NCBI GenBank assembly: GCA_965222005.1
Contig: OZ244935.1
Location: 310,001 to 374,000 of the forward strand
Origin: CBDCTM01 sp965222005
GTDB taxonomy: Bacteria; Bacteroidota; Bacteroidia; Chitinophagales; Saprospiraceae
Length of the DNA: 64,000 nt
Direction of reading: 5' to 3'
The first letter of the stretch is position 1. Each line of letters starts with the position of its first letter. The position numbers and the translations under genes were made by a program. Positions 16,801 to 26,362 of the stretch are shown piece after piece. Below the pieces are notes generated by a model. The model was not told the DNA's origin. It saw only the letters and a list, made by a program, of their open reading frames with translations, and did not search any database.

Positions 16801-19731
16801 TTAATCATTGAAGACTACCAACTTGCGGGTCAATGATTGATCATCAACCTGAATATGTACATAATAAACAGCTGCCGCTAATCCCCCTACTTCCAAAGTG
16901 ACTCGTTCATTGAGAAGACGGCTAGCAGGAAGAGCCCAAATTTTTCTACCCAACTCGTCAAATAGCTGTATGCTTACTTCCTGCTCTAAAGGCAAGTCGA
17001 AGTATATATACACCTGATCCGAAGCTGGTATGGGGTACACATTTATGTTATCTTCCAGGCTTTGATTCGGATTTGGCTGTAATTGGTAAGACCGGCTGGC
17101 TACACAACCTTTATCGTCGGTAATGGTAACGGAATACTGACCGGGAAGCAGCTGTTCAATGATCGGTGCAATGGAGCCATCCGACCAGGCATAGGTGTAG
17201 GGAGCTGTTCCGCCCGACACTTCCAACTCCAGCCTGCCACTATTGCCTTGCTGTTGAATTTCGCCAGCTATTTTCAGCTCCTGAGGCTCATCAATCGTGA
17301 AATGCTTAGAGCTGGAGCATTGGTTAATATCCACCACTGTTACCGAATAATTGCCGGCTGGCAAATCCAGCAAATCCTCTTGCTTGACTCCCGTCGACCA
17401 GATGATATGATCTACACTTACCTGGCTGTTGATTTGCAGATCAATAGCACCGTCGGTCATTTGGAAACAGCTTACATCAGATTGCGATCCAGTTAATTGC
17501 GGCCCTTCAATATTTTGAAGGTAATGCTGCGAAGTGAGTGTACATCCTGCAGCATCTGTAATAGTAAGTTCATACATTCCGGCTGCAATGTTGGCAAGCA
17601 CAGCCGATTGTTCACCCGTATTCCATTGATAACTATAAGAAGGTGTACCGCCAATTGCCATAGCTGTGATATAACCGTTGGTTTGGCTACAGGTGGCGTC
17701 ACTGCTGACAAACTGATTTTGCAAGGCAGTAGGCTGTGCAATTTGAACAGATTGGGAAAAAACACATCCCGCAGCATCTCTCAGATACAAGGTATATATG
17801 CCGGAACGCAAACTATCGAATTGTGCCTGATTTTGATAGGGTATATCATCTAAGGCAAATTGAAATGGCAGGTTTCCACTAATTATTTCCACTAAAATGC
17901 TCCCGTCAGTTCTGCCAAAACAACTGACGTCGCTGGTAGTAATACTATAGATCGGGCTGTCGGGCTCATCAATATATGCGGCAAGCGAATAACTGCAACC
18001 GCTGGTATCTCTCAAATAAATAGTATGCAATCCACTACCCAGCATATCGAACTGATTAATCGGTTGATAGTCAAAGCCATTTAGTGAATATTCAAAATCA
18101 TCATTTCCGACTCCCTGGTTGACGATAATTTGCAGGCGGGCATCACTGCTGCCAGGGCAAGAAGGTGGGTCGACTATCCATTCCAATTGGGGAGCTTGAG
18201 GCTCTTCGATAAGCACCCAAGCCGTTTGAATACATTGTGCTCCATTGCGAATGAACACTTCATAGAGCCCTGCCGATAGGTTTTCAAAGAGGCTGTCGGG
18301 CTGATAATTGATGCCATCCAGAGAAAATTCATACGGCCCCGATTGCATCAATCCTACTGTTTCGATAATCACTATAAAACTTCCATCTGCACCACCGGGG
18401 CAGGTCACATCCTGTTTGCCGAAGCGAAGTTCAGCCGTTTCTGGCTCTTCGATCACTACGCTAGCCTGTTCTACACATCCGTTGGCATTACGCGCAAAAA
18501 CGGTATATATGCCTGCTTTGAGATTGTCAAAGAGGCTGTCGGGTTGATAGTTGACATCGTCCAGCGAATATTCGTAATCCTGTTCAACCGTCAGACCTAC
18601 TGTTTCAATAATCACTATGAAATGAGCATCTGCGCCACCGGGGCAGCTTACATCTTCTTTGTCAAAGCTAATATTGGGTTCGGCAGGTTGATCGATGAAT
18701 ACCTGAGCAGAGCTGACACATCCCTGCTTATTGCGGGCAAATGCTGTGTAACTCCCTGCCGACAGATTGTCAAAGAGGCTGTCGGGCTGATAATTGATAT
18801 CATCGAGAGAATATTCGTAATCCTGATCTTGAGCCAAACCCACCGTTTCAATAATCACGATAAAATGGGCATCCTGACCACCAGGGCAGGTCACATCTTT
18901 TTGATCGAAATTAATTACGGGTGCTGGTGGCTCTTCAACAGTTACACTGCGATGGCTGATACAGGAGTTGTAATCTTTTACATATACATCATAGATTCCA
19001 GCCGATAGGTCATTATAGGCCAATACATCTTGAAAAGGTTGATTATTGAGCGAAAATTGGTAACTGCCCGTTCCGCCCACTGCACCCATCAAGAGCTTGC
19101 CATCCGTTCCGCCGGGGCAGGTGACATCCTCTTTGACAGTCCTCAATTCCAACTTTTCCGGTTCGCTAATCTCGGCAAAACGTTCCTCTACACAACCATT
19201 TACATCCTCTATTTGTATAGTATAATTGCCTGGCGACAAGTTTTCAAACCTGCTGATATTGGCATCGTGAGTCTGCCCATTGAGATAATAGCGCTGCACA
19301 TAGGACGGGTTGTCTGGATTGAGTATAATAACTCCGTTTTGCTCATTCTTACAGCGTACATCTTCCTTATCAATAGTTGTAGTCACCAATCGGGCTGGAT
19401 TTGCAATCAACAGGGCGATGGTATCAGCGCAGCTGAAAGTGTTGGTGATTTCTGCCCGATAAGTACCGGGCGACAGATCGTAAGAGCTGGTAGCATCGCT
19501 GTTGGCAGTTACCGGAAGGTTGAGCCAGTTGATTTGCGAACTGCCATTATCCTCCAGCAAATTAAGCGAAATGCTTCCATCAGAGCCGTTGTGACAGGCT
19601 GGGGTGGTAATAGTAGCTTCTATCATACCCGAGCAGCTTGTAGATATGATTTGCACAGTTTGCTGGGCTGCCAATGAAAAGTTGAACAGCAAGCTCAGCA
19701 AAAACAAATATGCCTGAATCGGGTACTTCAT
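16801..19731 (-). CDS. SprB-repeat T9SS cargo protein (type A sorting domain)
   Basis: A 976-residue secreted protein. The start is the ATG at 19731, followed by a signal peptide (MKYPIQAYLFLLSLLFNFSLAAQ); the longer frame has no leader-like N-terminus. The body is a string of about eleven SprB-type repeats marked by D-V-x-CPGGxDG or CFGxTDGSI and GxYxVxxxDxxGC. Three central units are near-identical in DNA. The last ~80 residues (VYPIPASDQVYIYF ... LTRKLVVFND) are a type A T9SS sorting domain. I infer a surface or extracellular adhesin-like product. A consensus promoter lies 183 nt upstream. Confidence 0.9.
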   Translation of the reverse strand: MKYPIQAYLFLLSLLFNFSLAAQQTVQIISTSCSGMIEATITTPACHNGSDGSISLNLLEDNGSSQINWLNLPVTANSDATSSYDLSPGTYRAEITNTFSCADTIALLIANPARLVTTTIDKEDVRCKNEQNGVIILNPDNPSYVQRYYLNGQTHDANISRFENLSPGNYTIQIEDVNGCVEERFAEISEPEKLELRTVKEDVTCPGGTDGKLLMGAVGGTGSYQFSLNNQPFQDVLAYNDLSAGIYDVYVKDYNSCISHRSVTVEEPPAPVINFDQKDVTCPGGQDAHFIVIIETVGLAQDQDYEYSLDDINYQPDSLFDNLSAGSYTAFARNKQGCVSSAQVFIDQPAEPNISFDKEDVSCPGGADAHFIVIIETVGLTVEQDYEYSLDDVNYQPDSLFDNLKAGIYTVFARNANGCVEQASVVIEEPETAELRFGKQDVTCPGGADGSFIVIIETVGLMQSGPYEFSLDGINYQPDSLFENLSAGLYEVFIRNGAQCIQTAWVLIEEPQAPQLEWIVDPPSCPGSSDARLQIIVNQGVGNDDFEYSLNGFDYQPINQFDMLGSGLHTIYLRDTSGCSYSLAAYIDEPDSPIYSITTSDVSCFGRTDGSILVEIISGNLPFQFALDDIPYQNQAQFDSLRSGIYTLYLRDAAGCVFSQSVQIAQPTALQNQFVSSDATCSQTNGYITAMAIGGTPSYSYQWNTGEQSAVLANIAAGMYELTITDAAGCTLTSQHYLQNIEGPQLTGSQSDVSCFQMTDGAIDLQINSQVSVDHIIWSTGVKQEDLLDLPAGNYSVTVVDINQCSSSKHFTIDEPQELKIAGEIQQQGNSGRLELEVSGGTAPYTYAWSDGSIAPIIEQLLPGQYSVTITDDKGCVASRSYQLQPNPNQSLEDNINVYPIPASDQVYIYFDLPLEQEVSIQLFDELGRKIWALPASRLLNERVTLEVGGLAAAVYYVHIQVDDQSLTRKLVVFND
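18169..18897 (-). repeat. Three tandem 243-bp repeats in the SprB-repeat gene
   Basis: The sequence GTCGGG with its surroundings recurs at 18295, 18538 and 18781, exactly 243 nt (81 codons) apart. The copies encode units that share FIVIIETVGL, YSLDxxNYQPDSLFxNL and YxxFxRN. The neighbouring SprB units are far more diverged, so these three were duplicated recently. Confidence 0.9.
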
Positions 19732-19918
19732 AAACGTATTGAGCAAAAATTTTGAAAATCGGTTTTCGAGGGGAGGATTTATTGGTGTTATACAGGGCGG
19801 GGAGGTGCCGGAGGGAAAATTTGGCAGGTTTGTACCCATACAAGGGCCAATTCCGTGCCTTTTTTGGAATTTTTAGAGGGATGGAAAATCAGACTACTGG
19901 CGTAGCTTTTGTACGTCC

Positions 19919-19949
19919 CAAAGTTAGGGAAGCTCGCCCAAAAGGCAAA
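19919..19949 (-). promoter_or_regulatory. Consensus promoter of the SprB-repeat gene
   Basis: On the minus strand TTTG (19949-19946), a 19-nt spacer and TAACTTTG (19926-19919) match the Bacteroidetes consensus. The leader to the ATG at 19731 would be about 180 nt. Confidence 0.55.
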
Positions 19950-19995
19950 TCCCAATATTATCCAAAACGTAGCATTCCAATTTACTCTTTTGCTT

Positions 19996-21540
19996 ATGAA
20001 AACCGTTTCTGACGAATTATTTCAACTTATTCAATCGCTTAGCAAACAGGAAAAACGTTATTTCAAACTGTATAGCCGCCGCCACGGCGGTAGCAGACCC
20101 AGCCAATATGTGCGTTTGTTTGATGCCATTAGCCGCCAATCGGTATACGACGAAGCTAAAATTCGTCAGGTTTTTGCGGGCGAAGCCTTTTTGAATCAAC
20201 TTCATGTAACTAAAAACTATCTTTATAAGCTGATCCTCAGTACTTTACGTATGTATCACGAAAACAATACGGAAGATCCCTTTCCTGCATTGATGCGCAA
20301 TTCCCAGTTGCTTTTTGAAAAAGGCTTGTATAAACAGAGCGAAAAAATGCTTCAAAAGGCTCGTCAAACGGCAGCTGACAACGAGCGGTTTTTACAATTG
20401 TTGGAAGTATATCGATGGGAGCATCATATTATCCACAGTAAAAACGATCATAAAAAGCTGGAGGAATACGTATATGTAGGTTTCCAAAAAGAGATCAATA
20501 TCCTTGAGATTTATAGAAATTATCTCCAATTCCAGCTATTACATGATCAAGTGTTCATCCCCTACTGGAAGAAGGGTAGCATTCGCCATGAGACTGAAAA
20601 AGCAGCGCTGAGCCAATTATTCGAGCGCAAATTGTATCAACATATCGATAATGCCCGCTCCTTCAATGCCCGTTTGTTTTACCACAATGCCCGATTCACC
20701 TATTTTTTCCTCACCGGAGAGTTGGAAAAATGCTATGAGCATATCCGCCAGCAGGTACAGATGTTCGAACAATTGCCCAAAATACAGCGCAAGGGCCGCA
20801 TCAATAAACGCTATGCCAGTACAATTATCAATATGTACATCGTTCAGCGTCACTTGAAACTTCACCAGGAAGGACTGGCCAGTTTGCAAAAACTTCGGGA
20901 AATCCCCGGCAATTCTATTGCCCAAAAGGCCCGACTGGTTACACGCAGCTACAACCTCGAACTCGACCTATACGTCTCTACCGGTCAATTTTCACGCGCT
21001 GCACAAAATATGCATGCCTTCGAAGATGCTTTTGACAAATACGAAGAATACATCGAAAACCAACACCGATTGGGCATTTTTTTCAATTTGGCTTATGTAT
21101 ATTTTGGTGCTGGACACTACGAACAGGCTCTCGAATGGATCAACCGCCTGCTGAATGACCCCGAACTGAAAATTCGAGAAGATATCCACTGTTTTGGCCG
21201 TATCCTCAACCTTTTTATTCATTATGAATTGGGGAATGACAAACTGCTGGAATACATCGTCCAGTCAACCTATCGCTATTTGTCTAAAAGAAAACGCCTT
21301 TTCAAGGTGGAATCTATTATTTTGAAATTTTTGAAAAAATACCCCGATTGGGTCTCGCGAAGCGAACTGCTCGACGGTTTTGTTGAATTGCACGAAGATC
21401 TTCTCAAGCTTAGGCAAGATGAATACGAACGTAGAGCTTTTGAATATTTTGATTTCACATCCTGGCTCGAAAGCAAGTTGCAAGATACTGATTTCGAAAG
21501 CGTAGTAAAGCAACACAAGATCGGACAGCTACAGGATTAA
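19996..21540 (+). CDS. Conserved helical (TPR-like) protein of unknown function
   Basis: A soluble 514-residue protein with no signal peptide. It is rich in helix-forming, Tyr/Phe/Leu and Lys/Glu residues, with repeated helix pairs that look like degenerate TPRs (for example NLAYVYFGAGHYEQALEWINRLL). I do not recognise catalytic motifs. I start at the ATG at 19996 (MKTVSDELFQLIQSLSKQE) because upstream codons in the frame look like untranslated leader. It is divergent from the SprB-repeat gene. A scaffold or regulatory role is a guess; I recall similar proteins only in Saprospiraceae-like genomes. Confidence 0.7.
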   Translation: MKTVSDELFQLIQSLSKQEKRYFKLYSRRHGGSRPSQYVRLFDAISRQSVYDEAKIRQVFAGEAFLNQLHVTKNYLYKLILSTLRMYHENNTEDPFPALMRNSQLLFEKGLYKQSEKMLQKARQTAADNERFLQLLEVYRWEHHIIHSKNDHKKLEEYVYVGFQKEINILEIYRNYLQFQLLHDQVFIPYWKKGSIRHETEKAALSQLFERKLYQHIDNARSFNARLFYHNARFTYFFLTGELEKCYEHIRQQVQMFEQLPKIQRKGRINKRYASTIINMYIVQRHLKLHQEGLASLQKLREIPGNSIAQKARLVTRSYNLELDLYVSTGQFSRAAQNMHAFEDAFDKYEEYIENQHRLGIFFNLAYVYFGAGHYEQALEWINRLLNDPELKIREDIHCFGRILNLFIHYELGNDKLLEYIVQSTYRYLSKRKRLFKVESIILKFLKKYPDWVSRSELLDGFVELHEDLLKLRQDEYERRAFEYFDFTSWLESKLQDTDFESVVKQHKIGQLQD

Positions 21541-21574
21541 TATCCTTTTTATACCATTCCAGATAAGTAAATGA

Positions 21575-21606
21575 GAAGAGCAGACTACATAAGCAGACTG
21601 CTCTTC
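21575..21606. terminator. Hairpin between convergent genes
   Basis: GAAGAGCAG (21575-21583) pairs with CTGCTCTTC (21598-21606) around a 14-nt loop, between two convergent gene ends. The T-tract is weak on both sides, so a bidirectional terminator is likely but not certain. Confidence 0.45.
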
Positions 21607-21653
21607 ATTCGATAAATCAGGTCAGGTACTTTACTGCCTTCTTAGAAATTATC

Positions 21654-24179
21654 CTACGGCTTTTGAAGAATGACCCGTTTGGTAACATAAGTACCCATCA
21701 TTTCCACTCGGATGAGGTAAATTCCGGGGGAAAAAACTGACAAATCGAGCATTTCCACCTGTCCTTCGCTAATAGATTGCAAATTGCGAACCTTCAAAGT
21801 TTTGCCCTGCATATTTGCCAATGTAATGGTAGCATCATTCGTGGAGGCATTCATCCGCAACTGTACCATTCTTTTAGTGATAGAAGGATAGGCCGTAACC
21901 AAGTAGTCAAAATGAACAGGCTGATTGTTGGTGTTAAACAAATTGCGATCACTAGCTGGGGATTGGGAGTCAATATTATCGTTGCCAAAGACAGTGAGTG
22001 TAGCTACACTCGACAACACCACCGTACCGTCAGCACAGCTTACCGCAGCACGTACCGCTATACGCTTGTCGGTTCCTACACTGATCGGTGGTGTTACATA
22101 ATGATCGGAAGTAGCGCCTGGAATGTCCAGCCAATCCGTGAAATCGGTTTTGAATTGCCACTGGATGCGAAGGCCATTATAGTCTCTAAGAATGAAATTG
22201 GTGTTTTGTCCTGATTGGATTTCAGAAGGATCTACTATGGCCGTTCCCCCCTTGCATGGAGTTGATTCGATCACAAATATATGGCTGGCACTACATCCAT
22301 TGGCATCTGTAACTTCAACTGAATAGATTCCCTCACTTAGATCTTTCACACAATAATCATCGTCAGAGGTAATATACTCGCCTGTTGAAAAGTCAAACCA
22401 CTCTACCAGATAAGGTGCATTTCCACCTACCGGATCCACACAGGCAAAACTTCCGTAGGGATCAAAATCGAAATTCAATCGAATGCCCGGCTGGTCTTCT
22501 ATTTTGATGCGCTTGAATATCCAGCAACGATTGGCATCTACAATAAGAACATAATAAATACCTGCAGGAATGTTTTTGGCACATATCACATCATTCGCCA
22601 GTTGAATTTGTTCAAACCCCAACGCATCTGTTGGATCCATTCCTAACACCTGAGGTTGACCATTGCTATCAAATATCGGATCTGGAAGACTTGGTAAAGG
22701 TTGGGGGCAACGAAAAGCCCATAAATGATAGGGTTTTGTGCCGCCTTTTATTTTAAGGCAACCATCCGTGCCGGCATCACAATCCTGGCTTGTGATGACA
22801 AACTCCGCCATTAGTTCATCAGGCTGACGTACAATGAAAGTTTCCATTGCCACACACTCGTTGGCATCCACTACCCACACTTTATATATTCCAGCCGTCA
22901 ACATATTCAAATCCGTACCTGTAGTTCCATCCTCCTTTTCCCAGCGGATGCGATAAGGCGGCTGACCTCCTTCGACATGCAATTCGATAGCACCGTCATT
23001 GCCCCCGAAACAACTTACATGCTTCACTTCACCTTCCAGTCGCAAGCCACCTATGTCAGGAATTTCGATACGCAGAAAAGTCCAGCAACGATTGGCATCT
23101 GCTACCAGTACATAATAAACGCCAGGCGGGATATTGCGGGCACAGCGAATATAGTCGGCTCCCGTGTTCGGCGCTTCAAATACTACGGCATCTGTAGCTT
23201 GCATTCCGGCAACTTCCACTTCATCATTGTTGCCAAATATCGGCTGAGGCAGCGTTGGCAGAGGGTTCGGGCAGGTAAAAACCCACAATTTGTATGGGTG
23301 GGTGCCGCCTGTTACCTTCAGGCAGCCGCTCACACCATTTTGGCAATCTGCTGAAATTATACTAAACGCTGCTTCCAATTGGGTCGGCTGATTTACTTCA
23401 AATGAGGCCCAAGCATAACATTCGCCATTCAAGGTAGTGACTTTCACCCTGTAAACACCTGCGATCAAATCTGTGATATCTTCCGTATCTGCGCTGAAGC
23501 CATTCGGACCAGTCCAACTGAAGAGTAAAGGGGTGTTGTTTTGGATAATCAAATCGATGGCTCCGTCGCTTCCACCAAAACAGCTTACGTCTTTAATCCG
23601 TGCCTCCAAATAATAATCAATTACTGGTATCGAGAAAGCCACCGCCGCTTCGCAAGCTTGTGCATCAATAATTTTCAAAGTGTAATTGCCGGGAGGTAAA
23701 TCCTGGAAACATATCTCCAAATTATTAGTAGTATGGGCGGTAGATTGGTGGCCAAAAATCAAGGTATAAGGGGCCGTACCTCCCGAAATCGAGATACATA
23801 CATCTCCGCCATCACAGTCGGTGTGCTGCCGAACTACTTCAGCTTTGAGGTCACACTGTCGGCAAACGCCATCAGTCCAGCTGGTTATTCCATAACGATA
23901 ACGGGCAGTTGCAGCATTGGGGTAGGTAACTCCATCGCAACCGCATACCGGCTGATAAAGTGCCGGTATGGGTACCGTTGGATCGATCAACTGCTGGTCA
24001 ATACAAGTGAACACCAATTCGGGGTCCAGTGCCGAGTTGGCAACTTGGGCAAATGCACTGAGATGTAGTGAAAGGAGATAAAAAATGATCAGGACAATTT
24101 TGTAGAAATTGGTCAAGTAGATCTTAAAGGGCAAATTGACAGTTTTGGAGGATAGAACATTGGATACTGAGCTTTTCAT
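21654..24179 (-). CDS. T9SS cargo protein with Kazal-like and SprB-type domains
   Basis: An 841-residue secreted protein. The ATG at 24179 gives a long signal peptide ending LHLSAFAQ. Residues about 58-106 are a Kazal/follistatin-like domain (QPVCGCDGVTYPNAATA ... DGVC), a fold of serine-protease inhibitors. SprB-type units follow (VSCFGGSDGAIDL, VSCFGGNDGAIEL). Two long units of about 170 residues are paralogous to each other: each has GGTxPYxLW, a CPxPLPxLPxPIF segment, NIPxGxYYVLxxDANRCW. The C-terminus (VTAYPSITKRMVQLRM ... VTKRVILQKP) is a type A T9SS sorting domain. The inhibitor role is inferred from the fold only. Confidence 0.87.
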   Translation of the reverse strand: MKSSVSNVLSSKTVNLPFKIYLTNFYKIVLIIFYLLSLHLSAFAQVANSALDPELVFTCIDQQLIDPTVPIPALYQPVCGCDGVTYPNAATARYRYGITSWTDGVCRQCDLKAEVVRQHTDCDGGDVCISISGGTAPYTLIFGHQSTAHTTNNLEICFQDLPPGNYTLKIIDAQACEAAVAFSIPVIDYYLEARIKDVSCFGGSDGAIDLIIQNNTPLLFSWTGPNGFSADTEDITDLIAGVYRVKVTTLNGECYAWASFEVNQPTQLEAAFSIISADCQNGVSGCLKVTGGTHPYKLWVFTCPNPLPTLPQPIFGNNDEVEVAGMQATDAVVFEAPNTGADYIRCARNIPPGVYYVLVADANRCWTFLRIEIPDIGGLRLEGEVKHVSCFGGNDGAIELHVEGGQPPYRIRWEKEDGTTGTDLNMLTAGIYKVWVVDANECVAMETFIVRQPDELMAEFVITSQDCDAGTDGCLKIKGGTKPYHLWAFRCPQPLPSLPDPIFDSNGQPQVLGMDPTDALGFEQIQLANDVICAKNIPAGIYYVLIVDANRCWIFKRIKIEDQPGIRLNFDFDPYGSFACVDPVGGNAPYLVEWFDFSTGEYITSDDDYCVKDLSEGIYSVEVTDANGCSASHIFVIESTPCKGGTAIVDPSEIQSGQNTNFILRDYNGLRIQWQFKTDFTDWLDIPGATSDHYVTPPISVGTDKRIAVRAAVSCADGTVVLSSVATLTVFGNDNIDSQSPASDRNLFNTNNQPVHFDYLVTAYPSITKRMVQLRMNASTNDATITLANMQGKTLKVRNLQSISEGQVEMLDLSVFSPGIYLIRVEMMGTYVTKRVILQKP

Positions 24180-24616
24180 GAGAGATCGATTTTTGATTAG
24201 AAAATTTGATGGGGGTGAGGTGGTTTCGAGGGTCAATTTCTCACAAAAAGGAAGTGCACTCAACTCATAGTTGATTTAAAAAGTAGTTTTCCAAACGATC
24301 TATTAAGATAAATTAATCACTATAAATCCTTGAAAATGGGGCGCTTAAAGCTTTATTCTTTTTCAAATATTTCTGTAAAAAAAAACATTGATAAATAATT
24401 GATCATATATAATATTCTCGAAATCAGCAATTTATAATGCACTTTTTTACTATTCGAACTCATTTTCTTCAAAATAACGGAAATGTAAACTTCCGGTGCT
24501 TCATAAAAGCGAAATATTTGCAGTATTTGGATTACAATTTTCCCTTTGCCAGACATGCTGGCGATGTAATTATTGGCCAGCATCTATTAACTTTGCCACC
24601 ATCGTTTTATTGAAAT
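24180..24616. other. AT-rich divergent intergenic region before recN
   Basis: 437 nt between the Kazal/SprB cargo gene and recN. It is AT-rich with poly-T and poly-A runs. I see no supported gene here; the only clear signal is the recN -7 motif near its right end. Confidence 0.6.
24588..24595 (+). promoter_or_regulatory. Candidate -7 element of recN
   Basis: TAACTTTG matches TAnnTTTG and lies 21 nt before the recN ATG. No TTTG at the -33 distance. Confidence 0.4.
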
Positions 24617-26275
24617 ATGATACGTAGCATACAAATACAAAACTACGCGATCATCGAATCGCTGGCAATGGATTTTTCGGAGGGCCTTACTATCATTACG
24701 GGCGAGACCGGGGCCGGCAAGTCTATCCTGCTGGGCGCGTTGGGTCTCATCATGGGTAAGAGAGCCGATACGAAGGTATTGTACGACCAGGAGAAAAAAT
24801 GTATAGTGGAAGCCCAATTTGACGTCAGCTCATACCAATTACAGGCCTTTTTTGAAGCGAACGATATCGACTATGATGACGAAACTTTTATTCGCCGCGA
24901 GCTGACACCCTCTGGCAAATCTCGCGCTTTCATCAACGATACACCCGTCAATCTCAAAGTACTCCAACAGCTCAGCGCTTCTCTCATCGACCTGCATCAG
25001 CAATTTGATACCCGAGACATCAACAATGTTTCCTTTCAGCTGCGCATGGTGGATGCACTGGCCGACAATACCAAACTGCTGCTGCAATACCAGGAATTGT
25101 ACAGCCGGTATCAAAGCAACAGCCGCCGCTTACAGGCCCTCCGGCAGCAAAGCGAATCGGCAGCCAAAGAGCTTGATTTCATTGCCTTTCAGCTCAAAGA
25201 GTTTGAAGAAGTAGTATTGGAAGCTGGTGAGCAGGAACGTTTGGAACAAAAACAAGCACGACTCACCAATGCTGAAGATATCAAGCGCACGCTCGGTAAT
25301 GTATTCCGACAACTTTCAGAAGATGAACACGCCTTTATTGGGCAGATGGAAAGTATGCAACAAACTATTGGACAGATACAGCAATACCATTCCGACCTCC
25401 AAAAGCTTTATGAGCGCTTTCAGGGCCTCATTGCTGAATTGCAGGATTTGGCTGCTGAGTTTGAGCAAATAGCAGATAAGACAGAATTTGATGGGCAGCA
25501 ATTGGAAGAAACTCAAACGCGCCTCGATCTGATTTATAAACTACAAACCAAACACAATATCAATACCGTAGAGGGTTTGCTGGATTTGCAGGCGGATTTG
25601 CAAAAAAAGCTCGACTCTTTCGGCGACTTATCAGGGGAGATTGAACAGCTTCAGCAAGCCATTGACCAACAAACGGCCCGCTTGATGCAGATGGCTAAAA
25701 AGTTGTCGAAAAAACGGCAAAGCGTTGTGCCGACCTTTGAAAAGCATGTCCATACACTGCTTGCTCAGCTATCAATGGAACACGCTCGCCTGCAAATCGA
25801 CATCCAGGCTGCCGATGTGCCCGGCCCAACGGGTATTGATGAGATCAATTTCCTTTTTGCTCCCAACAAAGGCAGTCGGTTTTTGCCGGTCGGCGAGGTG
25901 GCATCAGGAGGGGAATTATCACGCTTGACCCTGTGTGTCAAATCTCTGGTTGCCAGCGCCATTCCACTTCCAAGCCTGGTATTCGATGAGATCGACACGG
26001 GCATTTCGGGAGATGTTGCCCTCAAAATGGGGCAGATCCTGCACCAGCTTTCACAACAGCACCAGGTAATTTCCATTACCCATACGCCTCAAATAGCGGT
26101 GAAAGCAGATGCCCACTTTTTTGTGTACAAAACGATCAAAGATGATAGAACTGTCACCGGCTTGCGATTGTTGGAGCAGGAAGAACGTATCAAAGAGGTA
26201 GCTACTATGCTGAGTGGAAGCCCACCCTCCAGCTCGGCTATTGAAAACGCAAAGGAATTGCTGGAGATCAGGTAA
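24617..26275 (+). CDS. recN: DNA repair protein RecN
   Basis: SMC-like ATPase acting in double-strand-break repair. The 552 residues show the full architecture: N-terminal head with YAIIESLAMDF and Walker A GETGAGKSILLGAL, long coiled-coil arms (about 150-370), and C-terminal head with signature EVASGGELSRLTL, Walker B LVFDEIDTGISG and the ISITHTPQIAVKAD block. Nothing is missing. It is followed by fabI 87 nt downstream on the same strand. Confidence 0.96.
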   Translation: MIRSIQIQNYAIIESLAMDFSEGLTIITGETGAGKSILLGALGLIMGKRADTKVLYDQEKKCIVEAQFDVSSYQLQAFFEANDIDYDDETFIRRELTPSGKSRAFINDTPVNLKVLQQLSASLIDLHQQFDTRDINNVSFQLRMVDALADNTKLLLQYQELYSRYQSNSRRLQALRQQSESAAKELDFIAFQLKEFEEVVLEAGEQERLEQKQARLTNAEDIKRTLGNVFRQLSEDEHAFIGQMESMQQTIGQIQQYHSDLQKLYERFQGLIAELQDLAAEFEQIADKTEFDGQQLEETQTRLDLIYKLQTKHNINTVEGLLDLQADLQKKLDSFGDLSGEIEQLQQAIDQQTARLMQMAKKLSKKRQSVVPTFEKHVHTLLAQLSMEHARLQIDIQAADVPGPTGIDEINFLFAPNKGSRFLPVGEVASGGELSRLTLCVKSLVASAIPLPSLVFDEIDTGISGDVALKMGQILHQLSQQHQVISITHTPQIAVKADAHFFVYKTIKDDRTVTGLRLLEQEERIKEVATMLSGSPPSSSAIENAKELLEIR

Positions 26276-26362
26276 TGCTTAAGCCAGACCAAAAGCTGAG
26301 ATATGCTTCAACCCTAGCCTCGTCCTCAGCCTAAACTTAACTAAAACCAATTAACCCTCAAT

